Shown in pieces: positions 31,581 through 40,963 of a stretch of DNA of 64,000 nt (position 1 is the stretch's first letter; every line of letters begins with the position of its first letter). The stretch comes from an uncultured Collinsella sp. (GTDB taxonomy: Bacteria; Actinomycetota; Coriobacteriia; Coriobacteriales; Coriobacteriaceae). The stretch spans positions 22,253-86,252 of the forward strand of contig CABUDS010000005.1 of NCBI GenBank assembly GCA_902490405.1, written 5' to 3'. The notes under the pieces were generated by a model that worked only from the letters and a program-made list of their open reading frames with translations, was not told where the DNA came from and did not search any database. A program made the position numbers and the translations under genes.

Positions 31581-34331
31581 CTATTTCGCGTCGGCCCAGG
31601 TTATGCCGGTGCTGGCTTCGGCGATCAACGGTACGCGGAGGTCTACTACGTGTTCCATGACGTCGCGGACCATGGTGGTTAGGCGCTCGACTTCGTTGAC
31701 GGGGCACTCAAAGTCCAGTTCGTCGTGTACCTGCAAGATCATGTGGGCGGCAAAACCCTCTTCTTCCAGGCGGCGGCTCACGCGGGCCATGGCGATCTTG
31801 ATGATGTCGGCCGCGGTGCCCTGCATGGGGTGGTTCATGGCCGTGCGCTCGCCAAAGCCGCGGAGTTGCGGGTTTTTGACCTTGAGCTCGGGAATATGGC
31901 GTCTGCGGCCATACATGGTCTCGGCATAGCCCGTCTGCTTGGCTCGCGCCACCACATTGTCGAGGAACGTGCGCACGCCCGGGTAGGCCTCGTAGTAGCG
32001 ATCGATCATATCGCGCGCCTCGGCCATCGAGATGTGCAGCGACTGCGACAGACCATAGGCCTGCTGACCGTACACGATGCCAAAGTTCACGGCCTTGGCG
32101 CGGCTACGCAGGTCGGGTGTCACCTCGGACACCGGCACGCCAAATACGCGCGCGGCCGTCTCGGCATGGAAGTCCTCGCCCTCGTTGAAGGCGCGCACCA
32201 GGTGCTCGTCACCCGAAAGATGCGCGAGCAGGCGCAGCTCGATCTGCGAGTAGTCCACCGCCAAAAAGACGCTGCCCTCGCCCGCCGAGAACGCCGTCTT
32301 GACGGTACGCCCCAGCTCCGAGCGCGTCGGAATGTTTTGCAGATTGGGGTCGCTCGAGGACAGACGCCCCGTCGCGGTGATGGTCTGGTTGTACGTGGTG
32401 TGCACACGCCCGTCACCACGGCGCAGCGGGCCCAGCGTGTCCAGATAGGTCGACTTAATCTTGGACTTCTCACGCCAGTCCAAAATCAGGCGCACGATCT
32501 CGTGGTCGCGGGCAAGGTCGCTCAGCACCTTGGCGTTGGTCGAATAGTAGCCGCGCTTGGTCTTTTTGAGGCCCTTGGTCGGAAGTCCCATAACATCAAA
32601 CAGCACGTGCGAGAGTTGCATGGGGCTGCCGATGTTAAAGGTCTCGTCGCCGGCCAGGTCGCGAATGCTGCGCTCGACCTCGGCAATCTGGGTCGCCAGG
32701 CCCTCGGACAGACTGTGCAGGCGGTCGGGGTCCACAAGCATGCCCGCGCGCTCCATCTTGGCAAGCACCGGCACAAGCGGCATCTCGATGCCGTCGAACA
32801 CATTGGCGGCATTCTCACGGGCCATGCACTCGCGCAACGGCGCCACGAGCGCCAACGTCAGGGCCGCAGTACGGGCGGCAGACGCCGGAGCGTCCTCACC
32901 AGCACCCTCTGCGCCGCGCGCCGCAGGCAGCGCCATCTGCAGATACGTATCGGCCAGATACACCTCGTCAAACTCGGAGCGGTCGGAATCCAGCAGATAG
33001 GCAGCGACCACGGTATCGAAGATACGCGTGGAATCGACAGCGAGCGGATCCATGAGCTCGAGCTCAGAAGAATCGATGGGCGAAAGCTCATGCAGGAGTG
33101 CCTTCATATCCGGGCTCGCCACGCGGCCCTCCATAAACAGACGTGCGAGCACGCCGGCAATCACGCCGTGGACGAGGTTGAAGCCCTCAACCTCAGCCGC
33201 CGCACCGCCGTCGCCCTCCTCGAGCGAGAACAGGCCCTTGGACGTCGCCAACCACAGCGTGCGCGTCAGTCCAAAGAGCGCGCCCTCTTCCTTGTCGTCG
33301 TCCACCACGGCGGCGACCCACTCGCCGGCATCAATCGCGCGGGAGACCTCATCTGCAACGGCACCAAGCGCGTCAGTATCGCCGGCGGCTGCGCGCAAAA
33401 CGGCGGGCATCTCAAACGTGCTGGCAGTGGCAGCAGCGCCACCCTCGCCGCCGATCAGCGCCAAGAAACGGTTCTGCATGGCGGTGATACCAAGCGTACC
33501 CAGCGCCGCAGACACCTCGTCGGCAGAAAACGCCGGGAAAGACGTCGCCTCAAAATCGAGCTCAACGGGCGCATCGGTGCGGATGGTCGCCACCTTACGG
33601 CTCAGCAGCGCGTCGTCGATGTGTGCGCGCAGGTTTTCGCCCATCTTGCCCTTGACCTCATCGGCGTGTGCGATGACCTCGTCCAGGCTACCGTACTGCG
33701 CAATGAGCGCGCTCGCCTTTTTGGGGCCGATGCCCGGCACGCCGGGGATGTTATCGGACGTATCGCCCTTCAGACCATAAAAGTCGGGCACGAGCGCCGG
33801 CGTGATGCCGTGATACAGATCGTCCACGCTCTCGGGCGTCATGATCGCCACGTCGGACAGGCCCTTGCGGGTCGAGACCACGTTGACGTGCTCGGTCACG
33901 AGCTGATACATATCGCGATCACCGGTCACCAGCAGCATGTCACAGCCGGCCTGCTCGCCCAAGCGCGCCATAGTGCCCAGGATGTCATCGCCTTCCCAGC
34001 CCTCGGACTGCAAAATTGGCACGTTGAGCGCGGCGAGCAGCTCCTTAATCATGGGAAACTGTGCGTGCAGATCGGGGTCCATGGGCGGGCGCTGAGCCTT
34101 GTACTGCGGCAGCATCTCCATGCGCACGCGCGGCTTGCCCTTATCAAATGCCACGACCACACCGTCGGGGTTAAAGGCATCGATCATCTTGAGGAACATA
34201 TTCAAAAAGCCAAAGATCGCGTTGGTGGGACGACCGTCCGGCGCGTTCATGGTGGGCGGCACGGCGTGGAAGGCGCGGTGCATGAGCGAGTTGCCGTCGA
34301 TGACGGCAAAGGTACGGCGCTTGTCAGACAT
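31581..34331 (-). CDS. polA: DNA polymerase I
   Basis: This 916-residue family A polymerase handles repair and Okazaki fragments. The N-terminal ~290 residues are a 5'-3' exonuclease domain (VIDGNSLMHRAFH, VTGDRDMYQLV, GLKGDTSDNIPGVPGIG). The C-terminal ~400 residues are the polymerase domain: motif A VDYSQIELR, motif B RSRAKAVNFGIVYG and motif C VHDEL. The middle region lacks recognisable DxE and other proofreading residues (AVVDDDKEEG where motif I would be), so 3'-5' exonuclease activity is probably lost, as in other actinobacterial PolA. The ATG at 34331 has GAGG upstream; earlier codons overlap the divergent control region. Confidence 0.96.
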   Translation of the reverse strand: MSDKRRTFAVIDGNSLMHRAFHAVPPTMNAPDGRPTNAIFGFLNMFLKMIDAFNPDGVVVAFDKGKPRVRMEMLPQYKAQRPPMDPDLHAQFPMIKELLAALNVPILQSEGWEGDDILGTMARLGEQAGCDMLLVTGDRDMYQLVTEHVNVVSTRKGLSDVAIMTPESVDDLYHGITPALVPDFYGLKGDTSDNIPGVPGIGPKKASALIAQYGSLDEVIAHADEVKGKMGENLRAHIDDALLSRKVATIRTDAPVELDFEATSFPAFSADEVSAALGTLGITAMQNRFLALIGGEGGAAATASTFEMPAVLRAAAGDTDALGAVADEVSRAIDAGEWVAAVVDDDKEEGALFGLTRTLWLATSKGLFSLEEGDGGAAAEVEGFNLVHGVIAGVLARLFMEGRVASPDMKALLHELSPIDSSELELMDPLAVDSTRIFDTVVAAYLLDSDRSEFDEVYLADTYLQMALPAARGAEGAGEDAPASAARTAALTLALVAPLRECMARENAANVFDGIEMPLVPVLAKMERAGMLVDPDRLHSLSEGLATQIAEVERSIRDLAGDETFNIGSPMQLSHVLFDVMGLPTKGLKKTKRGYYSTNAKVLSDLARDHEIVRLILDWREKSKIKSTYLDTLGPLRRGDGRVHTTYNQTITATGRLSSSDPNLQNIPTRSELGRTVKTAFSAGEGSVFLAVDYSQIELRLLAHLSGDEHLVRAFNEGEDFHAETAARVFGVPVSEVTPDLRSRAKAVNFGIVYGQQAYGLSQSLHISMAEARDMIDRYYEAYPGVRTFLDNVVARAKQTGYAETMYGRRRHIPELKVKNPQLRGFGERTAMNHPMQGTAADIIKIAMARVSRRLEEEGFAAHMILQVHDELDFECPVNEVERLTTMVRDVMEHVVDLRVPLIAEASTGITWADAK

Positions 34332-34497
34332 ATTGAATACCTCGCTTTGGGCTGGGCACGGTTTGCTCACTCCAGTTTACACGCTCCCCGCCCCACGGCC
34401 ACCGCACATCAGGCTTCCCTGCCGTCGCGGGCCCGAGCGTGATACGATGGCTCACGGTACATCAACCAGCACGATCGATCCGAAAGGAGCCTGCGTC

Positions 34498-35895
34498 ATG
34501 GAGCGTCCCTGCGCATGGAAAAAGTACACGCCACAGCAGATCGAGGAGCTCGAGGAGCTTTGCCGCGGCTATAAGCAGTTTTTGAGCGAGAACAAGACCG
34601 AGCGCCTGTGCGTCAAGACCGGTATCAAGATGGCCGAGGAGGCGGGCTACGTCAATCTGGAGACCGTGATTGCCGAGGGCCGCGCGCTCAAGGCCGGCGA
34701 CAAGGTGTACGCCGCCAATCACGGCAAGGACCTCATGCTCGTCAACCTGGGCACCGCCCCGCTCGAGCAGGGCTTTAACATCCTGGGCGCCCACGTGGAC
34801 TCGCCGCGCCTGGACCTCAAGCAGAACCCCGCCTTCGAGGCCGGCGACATGGCTTATCTCGACACGCACTACTATGGCGGCGTCAAGAGCTACCACTGGG
34901 TCGCTTCCCCGCTCGCACTCGTAGGCGTCATCTGCAAAAAGGACGGCACCACCGTCGACATCAACATCGGTGACAAGGCCGACGACCCGGTCTTTACCAT
35001 CTCCGACCTGCTGATCCACCTCTCGAGCGAGCAGATGGCCAAGCCCGCCAAGGACGCCGTCGACGCCGAGATCCTCGACGTGATCGTGGGCGGCCGCCCC
35101 GTCAAGTTTGACGAGGACGACAAGGACGCCCCCAAGGAGCCCGTCAAGCAGATGTTCCTGGACATCCTCAAGGAGCAGTACGACGTCGAGGAGGAGGACT
35201 TCCTCTCCGCCGAGATCGAGGTCGTGCCCGCCGGCCCCGCCCGCGACATGGGCCTCGACCGCTCCATGATCTTGGGCTATGGCCACGACGACCGCGTCTG
35301 TGCCTACCCCTCCATGCTCGCCCAGATCAACGTCGCCAACGTGGAGCGCACGAGCATCACGCTCATTGTCGACAAGGAGGAGATCGGCTCCGTGGGCGCC
35401 ACCGGCATGACGAGCCGCTTCTTCGAGAACACCGTCGCCGAGATCATGACGCTCGCCGGCGAGGATAGCCCGCTGGCCCTGCGCCGCGCGCTCGCCCGCA
35501 GCCGCATGCTCTCCTCTGACGTGTCTGCCGGCTTCGACCCGGGCTATGCCGGCAAGTTCGAGACCAAGAACGCAGCCTTCATGGGTCGCGGCCTGTGCTT
35601 TAACAAGTACACGGGCAGCCGCGGCAAGGGCGGCTCCAACGACGCCGACGCCGAGTATGTGGCCCTCATCCGCGACATCATGGACGAGGCCGGCGTGGAC
35701 TTCCAGACCTGCGAGCTCGGCCGCGTCAACGCGGGCGGCGGCGGCACCATCGCCTACATCATGGCCAAGTACGGCATGAACGTCATCGACTCCGGCGTTG
35801 CCGTCCTGTCCATGCACGCCCTGTGGGAGGTCGCCAACAAGGCCGACATCTACGAGGCCTACCGCGGCTACAAGGCCTTCCTCGAGCGCGCCTAA
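34498..35895 (+). CDS. M18-family aminopeptidase
   Basis: This 465-residue zinc aminopeptidase belongs to family M18 (ApeA/ApeB, yeast Lap4-like). Metal ligands are expected in GAHVDSPRLDLK (His/Asp), DKEEIGSVG (Glu pair), and the C-terminal SMHALWE histidine. The family prefers acidic or neutral N-terminal residues and forms large oligomers in the cytoplasm. The ATG at 34498 follows AAAGGAG. It is very GC-rich with strongly C-ending codons, so long open frames also run on the opposite strand. It is divergent from polA and ends at a palindromic terminator. Confidence 0.92.
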   Translation: MERPCAWKKYTPQQIEELEELCRGYKQFLSENKTERLCVKTGIKMAEEAGYVNLETVIAEGRALKAGDKVYAANHGKDLMLVNLGTAPLEQGFNILGAHVDSPRLDLKQNPAFEAGDMAYLDTHYYGGVKSYHWVASPLALVGVICKKDGTTVDINIGDKADDPVFTISDLLIHLSSEQMAKPAKDAVDAEILDVIVGGRPVKFDEDDKDAPKEPVKQMFLDILKEQYDVEEEDFLSAEIEVVPAGPARDMGLDRSMILGYGHDDRVCAYPSMLAQINVANVERTSITLIVDKEEIGSVGATGMTSRFFENTVAEIMTLAGEDSPLALRRALARSRMLSSDVSAGFDPGYAGKFETKNAAFMGRGLCFNKYTGSRGKGGSNDADAEYVALIRDIMDEAGVDFQTCELGRVNAGGGGTIAYIMAKYGMNVIDSGVAVLSMHALWEVANKADIYEAYRGYKAFLERA

Positions 35896-35908
35896 CCAAC
35901 CCTTCATC

Positions 35909-35983
35909 AGTTGCGGTGAAATACGGACTAAACTGGCCCCTAAACGGCCAAAACAGACCGTATTCCACCGCAACTTCTTTTTT
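35909..35983 (+). repeat. Inverted repeat/terminator related to the 15109 element
   Basis: Arms 35909-35926 and 35958-35975 pair over 18 bp with one mismatch, share the TTGCGGTGAAATA core with 15109-15177, and enclose a GGCC/GGCC inner helix. TCTTTTTT follows, so it can terminate the aminopeptidase transcript. The yaaA start is only 24 bp beyond the repeat arms. Confidence 0.75.
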
Positions 35984-35998
35984 GGCAGAGGAGAGTCC

Positions 35999-36808
35999 AT
36001 GCTGCAGGTCATCATTTCGCCCGCCAAGCAGATGCGTACGGCCCAAGATGCTTTTGAAGTCCTGGGCATTCCACCTTTTGCGCGCGAGACGACTCGCCTC
36101 CACCGCGCACTGCTAGATATCGAACGAAATGAAGGCAGCGGCGGCCTGCAGGCGCTATGGAACGTGAGTGACAAACTGCTGGGGCCTTGCCTCAACACCC
36201 TGCATGAATTTGGGCCCATCCTGAAAAACGGCGATCTCGACAATCCCGCACTCGCCCGTCACCTCTCCCCTGCCGTCATGTCCTACCACGGCATTCAATA
36301 CCAGAGTATGGCGCCCGAGGTGATGGATTCCGCGCAGCTCGCATGGCTGCAAGACCATCTGTGGATCCTCTCGGGCCTTTACGGATGCGTACGCCCTTTT
36401 CATGCCGTTGAACCGTATCGACTGGAGATGGGCGCGAAGCTTGCCGTCGACGATGCCCGAGACCTCTACGCGTTTTGGGGTGACAAGCTCGCACGGGCCA
36501 TCGCTCCGGCGGGCTCCAACATCACGATCGTCAACCTCGCCAGCATAGAGTATGCCAAAGCCGTTCTGCCCTGCCTCGCGTGCGACGCCACGGCCGTCAC
36601 ATGTCTCTTTGGCGAAGGCATTCGCAACGGCAAGCCCATCCAGCGTTCGACCGCCAGCAAAAAGGCGCGCGGCTCCATGGTGCGCTGGATGGCAGAAAAC
36701 AAGCTCGAGGATGTAAGCGGGCTCACCGCGTTCAATGTTGGCTATCGCCACTTTCCCGAGCTTTCAAATAAAAACACTTTGGTCTTCCTGAACGAACAGG
36801 CCTTGTAG
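35999..36808 (+). CDS. yaaA: YaaA-family peroxide stress protein (DUF328)
   Basis: This 269-residue YaaA protein in E. coli limits intracellular iron during peroxide stress and binds DNA. Family blocks are IISPAKQM at the start, FGPILKNGD-like helices, the LSGLYG segment, RLEMG, and C-terminal YRHFPELS. The ATG at 35999 follows GAGGAGAG. Length is close to the usual 255-260 residues. Here it probably guards Fe-S enzymes against oxidants, inferred from family knowledge only. It appears monocistronic. Confidence 0.9.
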   Translation: MLQVIISPAKQMRTAQDAFEVLGIPPFARETTRLHRALLDIERNEGSGGLQALWNVSDKLLGPCLNTLHEFGPILKNGDLDNPALARHLSPAVMSYHGIQYQSMAPEVMDSAQLAWLQDHLWILSGLYGCVRPFHAVEPYRLEMGAKLAVDDARDLYAFWGDKLARAIAPAGSNITIVNLASIEYAKAVLPCLACDATAVTCLFGEGIRNGKPIQRSTASKKARGSMVRWMAENKLEDVSGLTAFNVGYRHFPELSNKNTLVFLNEQAL

Positions 36809-36848
36809 GACCACCGCTACTTTTGAATGTGCCGCCTAAGCACGGCGC

Positions 36849-37364
36849 CTATTCCGCCAAGCCGTCGGCTTTGGCAATTTCATTTGTCGAGCCGTCCTGA
36901 TAGGTAATCTTGACGTGCTCAACCTCGGACACCGCAACACCCGACGGGGGCTTCAGGCGCCATTCCGTCAGCGCAATGTCCATGGTCGTGGGAACGTCCC
37001 CCTGATCTTTGAGCTCGACCGACAGCGTCTTAAGCGACGCATCGAAGGTCACGCGCTCGATCTCTTCACCAGGAATGGATCCACCACTCAGCTGCAATTG
37101 CACAAACTCGTCGCGCGGATACCAATAGTCGCCCGGCGCGGCCACCGTGTTGCCGTCAGAGACCTTCATCGTCATAATCGGTAGGCTATCATCAGCCTCA
37201 AACTCCCAGGAAGCGCCGCCGCGACCACCAAACGTCCAGATACAACAGGCAATCACCATCACGACAAGGATCGCAAAGCCAATTGCGACCAGTCCATGAT
37301 GGGCACGGCCCTCCTCGGCCGATACATCCCATTGCGTCTCTCGATATAGATGCTTGTCTTCCAT
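36849..37364 (-). CDS. Single-pass membrane protein of unknown function
   Basis: This 171-residue protein has a cytoplasmic N-terminus of about 24 residues and one hydrophobic helix (about 25-45, with AIGFAILVVMVIACCIW). An extracytoplasmic domain of about 120 residues follows, rich in beta-type sequence, with TFDASLKTLSVELKD and VKITYQDGS. The ATG at 37364 follows GGGGAGG. No family was recognised. The outer domain may bind a ligand or protein; the gene lies alone between convergent yaaA and the divergent thiC riboswitch. Confidence 0.75.
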   Translation of the reverse strand: MEDKHLYRETQWDVSAEEGRAHHGLVAIGFAILVVMVIACCIWTFGGRGGASWEFEADDSLPIMTMKVSDGNTVAAPGDYWYPRDEFVQLQLSGGSIPGEEIERVTFDASLKTLSVELKDQGDVPTTMDIALTEWRLKPPSGVAVSEVEHVKITYQDGSTNEIAKADGLAE

Positions 37365-37434
37365 GTTCGCCTCCCCATGGGCATGCTCATCGCGTCAATC
37401 GTACCCATTCAGGCTATACTTGAGCCCACCACAT

Positions 37435-37532
37435 AAACGGGGAGCTTGCAGGACAAGACGGCAGGCTGAGACTGGGCGCGCCCGCCCTGACCCGCAAACC
37501 TGATATGGGTAATGCCAACGAAGGGAGCCGTG
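37435..37532 (+). promoter_or_regulatory. TPP riboswitch (THI element)
   Basis: All conserved blocks of the thiamin-pyrophosphate riboswitch are present: GGGGAGCTTG, GGCTGAGA, GACCCGCAAACCTGAT and GGGTAATGCCAACGAAGGGA. The 3' end merges with the ribosome site of thiC, so TPP binding probably hides the Shine-Dalgarno sequence (translational control). A TATACT -10 lies at 37415-37420. Confidence 0.97.
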
Positions 37533-37535
37533 CCA

Positions 37536-38870
37536 ATGAGCACACAGACCGAGCCCAAACTCGTCACGCAAATCGACTTCGCCCGCGCCGGGCAGATCAC
37601 GCCGCAGATGAAGGAGGTTGCCGAGCGCGAGCATCGCGACCCCGAGTACATCCGCGAGCGCGTGGCAGACGGCCGCATCGCCATTCCCGCCAACATCGTG
37701 CACATCAAAAAGGGCATGCGCGCCTTTGGCGTCGGTGAGGGGCTGTCCACCAAGGTCAACGTCAACCTGGGCATCTCGGGCGACAAGGCCGATGCCGCCG
37801 AGGAGTGGAAGAAGGTCAAGATCGCCGAGGACTTTGGCGCCGACGCCATCATGGACCTCTCCAACTCGGGCAAGACACGCCAGTTCCGCCAGCAGCTCAT
37901 CGACGAGACGCCGCTCATGGTGGGCACCGTCCCCATGTACGACGCCATCGGCTACATGGAAAAGCCACTGGTCAAGCTGACCAAGGACGACCTGTTCGAG
38001 GTCGTGCGCGCGCATGCCGAGGACGGCGTGGACTTTATGACCATCCACTGCGGCATCAACAAATCGGTCACCAAGACCTTTAAGGAGACCGGCCGCCTGA
38101 TGAACATCGTGAGCCGCGGCGGCTCGCTGCTGTTTGGATGGATGGAGGTCACCGGCAACGAAAACCCCTTCTACGAGTACTTTGACGAGCTGCTCGAGAT
38201 CTGCCACGAGTACGACGTGACCATCTCGCTCGGCGACTCCTGCCGCCCGGGTTGTCTCTACGACTCCAACGACGCCACCGAGACCGCCGAGATGATTGAG
38301 CTCGGCAAGCTGTGCAAGCGCGCCTGGGCCGCCGGCGTCCAGGTTATGGTCGAGGGGCCGGGCCACATGGCGCTCGACGAGATCGCCGCCAACATGAAGT
38401 TGCAAAAGCGTCTGTGCCACAACGCCCCGTTCTATGTGCTCGGGCCGCTGGTGACCGATATTGGCGTGGGTTATGACCACATCACCGCAGCCATCGGTGG
38501 CGCCATCTCCGCGAGCTCGGGTGCCGACTTTTTGTGCTACGTGACACCGGCAGAGCACCTATGCCTGCCTAACGCCCAGGATGTGCTCGATGGCCTCATG
38601 GCCACCAAGATCGCCGCACACGCCGCCGACATCGCCAAGAAGGTTCCCCACGCCCGCGACATGGACGACAAGATGGGCCAGGCACGCCGTAAGCTCGACT
38701 GGGACGCCATGTGGAAGTGCGCGCTCGACCCGGTTACGGGCAAGAAGCGCTACGAGGAGTCCCCCGCCGCCACCGAGGGCACTTGCACCATGTGTGGCAA
38801 GATGTGTGCCGTCCGTACCGTTAACAAGGTGTTCGAAGGCACGACGATCGACCTCGGCATGGAGGACTAG
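37536..38870 (+). CDS. thiC: Phosphomethylpyrimidine synthase ThiC
   Basis: This 444-residue radical SAM enzyme converts aminoimidazole ribotide to HMP-phosphate. The unusual C-terminal cluster motif CTMCGKMC (CxxCxxxxC type with downstream CAVR) is intact. Core blocks include MDLSNSGKTRQFRQ, TIHCGINK, SLGDSCRPGC and EGPGHMALDEI. It is the short ThiC form lacking the N-terminal extension. The ATG at 37536 lies eight bases after AAGGGAG within the riboswitch tail; an upstream ATG inside the aptamer is rejected. With thiD it makes the pyrimidine half of thiamin; no thiazole genes are in the window. Confidence 0.96.
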   Translation: MSTQTEPKLVTQIDFARAGQITPQMKEVAEREHRDPEYIRERVADGRIAIPANIVHIKKGMRAFGVGEGLSTKVNVNLGISGDKADAAEEWKKVKIAEDFGADAIMDLSNSGKTRQFRQQLIDETPLMVGTVPMYDAIGYMEKPLVKLTKDDLFEVVRAHAEDGVDFMTIHCGINKSVTKTFKETGRLMNIVSRGGSLLFGWMEVTGNENPFYEYFDELLEICHEYDVTISLGDSCRPGCLYDSNDATETAEMIELGKLCKRAWAAGVQVMVEGPGHMALDEIAANMKLQKRLCHNAPFYVLGPLVTDIGVGYDHITAAIGGAISASSGADFLCYVTPAEHLCLPNAQDVLDGLMATKIAAHAADIAKKVPHARDMDDKMGQARRKLDWDAMWKCALDPVTGKKRYEESPAATEGTCTMCGKMCAVRTVNKVFEGTTIDLGMED

Positions 38871-39062
38871 CCTTATCGCCGCGATTCGCCGCGATCGCCT
38901 ATAGGCTCACCGCAGCACCTGCCAATTGTTAACTTGTGAACATTTGCCTGCATTTGCGTAAAAATTGCATCTCGCGCCCGGGTTCGGCATATCGCCGGCC
39001 TGGGCATCTTTATAATGCGGGGTAAAAGACCCATTTGAATCCGACCGGACAAGGGAGCGAAC

Positions 39063-39893
39063 ATGGATCGCAGTAAGGTACCCGCCGTTCTATCCATCGC
39101 AGGATCCGATTCCAGCGGTGGCGCCGGCATTCAGGCAGACATTAAGACCATCACGGCGCACCGTCTGTATGCCGAGACAGCCATCACCGCTATCACCGCA
39201 CAAAACACGCTCGGTGTCACCGCCGTGCAGAATATCTCTCCCGATATCGTCGCTGCGCAAATTGACGCCGTCTTTGACGATATTCGCCCCAACGCGGTCA
39301 AAATCGGCATGGTTTCGTCCACCGAGATTATCGAAGTTATCGCCGACCGCCTGAGCGCATGGAACGCAACCAACGTGGTCGTCGACCCCGTTATGGTCGC
39401 CACTTCGGGCGCTCGCCTCATTGCCGAGGATGCCGCCGAGGCGCTCACGCGTCGCCTGTTCCCGCTGGCGACCGTCATCACGCCCAACATTCCCGAGGCC
39501 ATGGCGCTGCTCGACTACGAGGTCGATTCCGAGCGCACGCAGCAAAACGCCGCCATGCTCCTCACCCGCCGCTTTGGCTGCGCATCCCTCGTTAAGGGCG
39601 GGCATTTTGTCAACGAGGCCAATGATGTGCTGGCAGAGCCCGCGCCGCTCGATGACGAGGGCAACCACCTGGGCGATCCGCTCACCACATGGTTCCGCCA
39701 CAAGCGCATCGAGACCGACAACACGCATGGCACCGGTTGTACGCTTTCGTCCGCCATCGCCTGCGCGCTGGCCCAGGGCATGGATCTTGCCGACGCCGTC
39801 AACGCCGGCAAGGCCTACCTAACCGGCGCTCTCGCCGCCGGCTTTGACATGGGCAAAGGTTCCGGCCCCGTTAATCACATGTGGCAGTATTAA
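39063..39893 (+). CDS. thiD: Hydroxymethylpyrimidine/phosphomethylpyrimidine kinase
   Basis: This 276-residue ribokinase-fold ThiD phosphorylates HMP and HMP-P. Landmarks are LSIAGSDSSGGAGIQADIKT at the N-terminus, VVDPVMVATSGARL, TPNIPEA and the C-terminal anion hole DNTHGTGCTLSSAIA. The ATG at 39063 has AAGGGAG upstream, and a TATAAT lies at 39011-39016, so it probably has its own promoter 190 bp after thiC. It works directly after ThiC. A bifunctional ThiD-ThiE fusion is excluded by length. Confidence 0.95.
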   Translation: MDRSKVPAVLSIAGSDSSGGAGIQADIKTITAHRLYAETAITAITAQNTLGVTAVQNISPDIVAAQIDAVFDDIRPNAVKIGMVSSTEIIEVIADRLSAWNATNVVVDPVMVATSGARLIAEDAAEALTRRLFPLATVITPNIPEAMALLDYEVDSERTQQNAAMLLTRRFGCASLVKGGHFVNEANDVLAEPAPLDDEGNHLGDPLTTWFRHKRIETDNTHGTGCTLSSAIACALAQGMDLADAVNAGKAYLTGALAAGFDMGKGSGPVNHMWQY

Positions 39894-39908
39894 GATTCGC
39901 AGCCCAAA

Positions 39909-40215
39909 ACCACCGCAAAGGGGACAGGCACCTTTGTGGTAGTTCCCGCAAACATCTCGATCTATAACAGTTAGAGTCCATTTTTCGGCCCACCTGTTAC
40001 AGATCGAGACATTCAAATTCCGCTGAGAAGATAATCTCGATCTGTAACAGTAACTCGGCAAAATCGACCCTAGATGTTACAGATCGAGACAAACAACCGA
40101 TATCGACCTAAATAATCTCAATCTGTAACATCTAGCCCGTTTTCGGCCTTAAAACTGTTACAGATCGAGACAAACAAACGAAACAAGCCACCGCAAGGGT
40201 ACCTTTGTGGTGGTT
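39909..40215. repeat. Array of three tandem palindromes flanked by shared hairpins
   Basis: Three units each consist of a left arm like TCTCGATCTGTAACA and its inverse TGTTACAGATCGAGA. Pairs are 39955-39970/39994-40009, 40035-40050/40075-40089 and 40116-40130/40156-40170. Arms are 15-16 bp, nearly identical in all units, while the 23-25-base loops differ. Both ends carry a related CCACCGCAA...CCTTTGTGGT hairpin (39909-39940 and about 40188-40215). The array fills the gap between thiD and the convergent SGNH gene. Confidence 0.85.
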
Positions 40216-40225
40216 TGGGGCTGCA

Positions 40226-40885
40226 CTACTCACCGAGCATCTCTTGGAGCTTGGCTGCCACGGCATGTCCCAAGCTCTCGTGGCTTTCGGGCATCATATG
40301 CAGATAGTCGATATCGCCCGGCTCGGCATAATCGGCGGCATTCAAAAAGTCACAGCCAAACTGCTCAGCCACATGCGCGTAGTACTCACCAAATTGTTCC
40401 GAGGCTTCTACGGAATGTTCGTCAAAGTCGGTCATATATACATCGGCGATCTGCGGCTTAATCTTGATAGGCGCCATCAGCAGAATCCGTGGGCAGGGCG
40501 CGGCATCGGTCCAGGCAAACGCACGGACGGCGCGAATCAACGCCATGGCGCCGCGGGCAATATCGGAGGCTGTCACGTCAAAGACCGTCTTACAGTCGTT
40601 GGTGCCCAGCATGATCACAATGGCGTCCAGCGGCTTATGGGCCTCGAGCAGCATCGGCAGCGCGCGAATGCCGTTGAGGTTGGTGTCCAGATGGCACATA
40701 TCGTCGCGCACCGTCGTGCGACCATTTAGACCTTCCTCAATCACATGCCAACCCTCACCCAGGTCACGCTGCACCACACCGCACCAGCGCACATCCTGCG
40801 CATAGCGCACTGCGGTGCCGTCGCGCATACCCGCCGGATCATAGCCATAGGTGTTGCTGTCACCAAAGCACAGAACGTTTTTCAT
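40226..40885 (-). CDS. SGNH/GDSL-type esterase
   Basis: This 219-residue SGNH hydrolase has block I FGDSNTYGYDP with the nucleophile Ser10, block II glycine in EEGLNGRTT, block III GTNDCK, and a block V histidine in the DIDYLHMMPESHES region. The lack of a signal peptide suggests a cytoplasmic location. It resembles arylesterase/thioesterase-like members; the substrate is unknown. The ATG at 40885 has GGGGAG upstream. The gene is convergent with thiD across the palindrome array. Confidence 0.88.
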   Translation of the reverse strand: MKNVLCFGDSNTYGYDPAGMRDGTAVRYAQDVRWCGVVQRDLGEGWHVIEEGLNGRTTVRDDMCHLDTNLNGIRALPMLLEAHKPLDAIVIMLGTNDCKTVFDVTASDIARGAMALIRAVRAFAWTDAAPCPRILLMAPIKIKPQIADVYMTDFDEHSVEASEQFGEYYAHVAEQFGCDFLNAADYAEPGDIDYLHMMPESHESLGHAVAAKLQEMLGE

Positions 40886-40963
40886 CTTGAGCTCCCCATT
40901 CAGTAAAAAGCCGGCGGGGGCGATCCCTCCCGTCGGCTTGGCACATCACATCGCGCGCACCGC

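Noticed and set aside
31725..34442. Plus-strand frame of about 905 codons opposite polA
   Set aside because: Long only because polA uses C/G-ending codons; His/Arg-rich nonsense composition.
34462..36243. Minus-strand frame of about 593 codons opposite the M18 aminopeptidase and the start of yaaA
   Set aside because: Shadow of two well-supported plus-strand genes; runs through a terminator palindrome.
39909..40215. CRISPR array
   Set aside because: The repeats are long palindromes with 15-16 bp arms and only three units; there are no direct repeats with uniform unique spacers and no cas genes.
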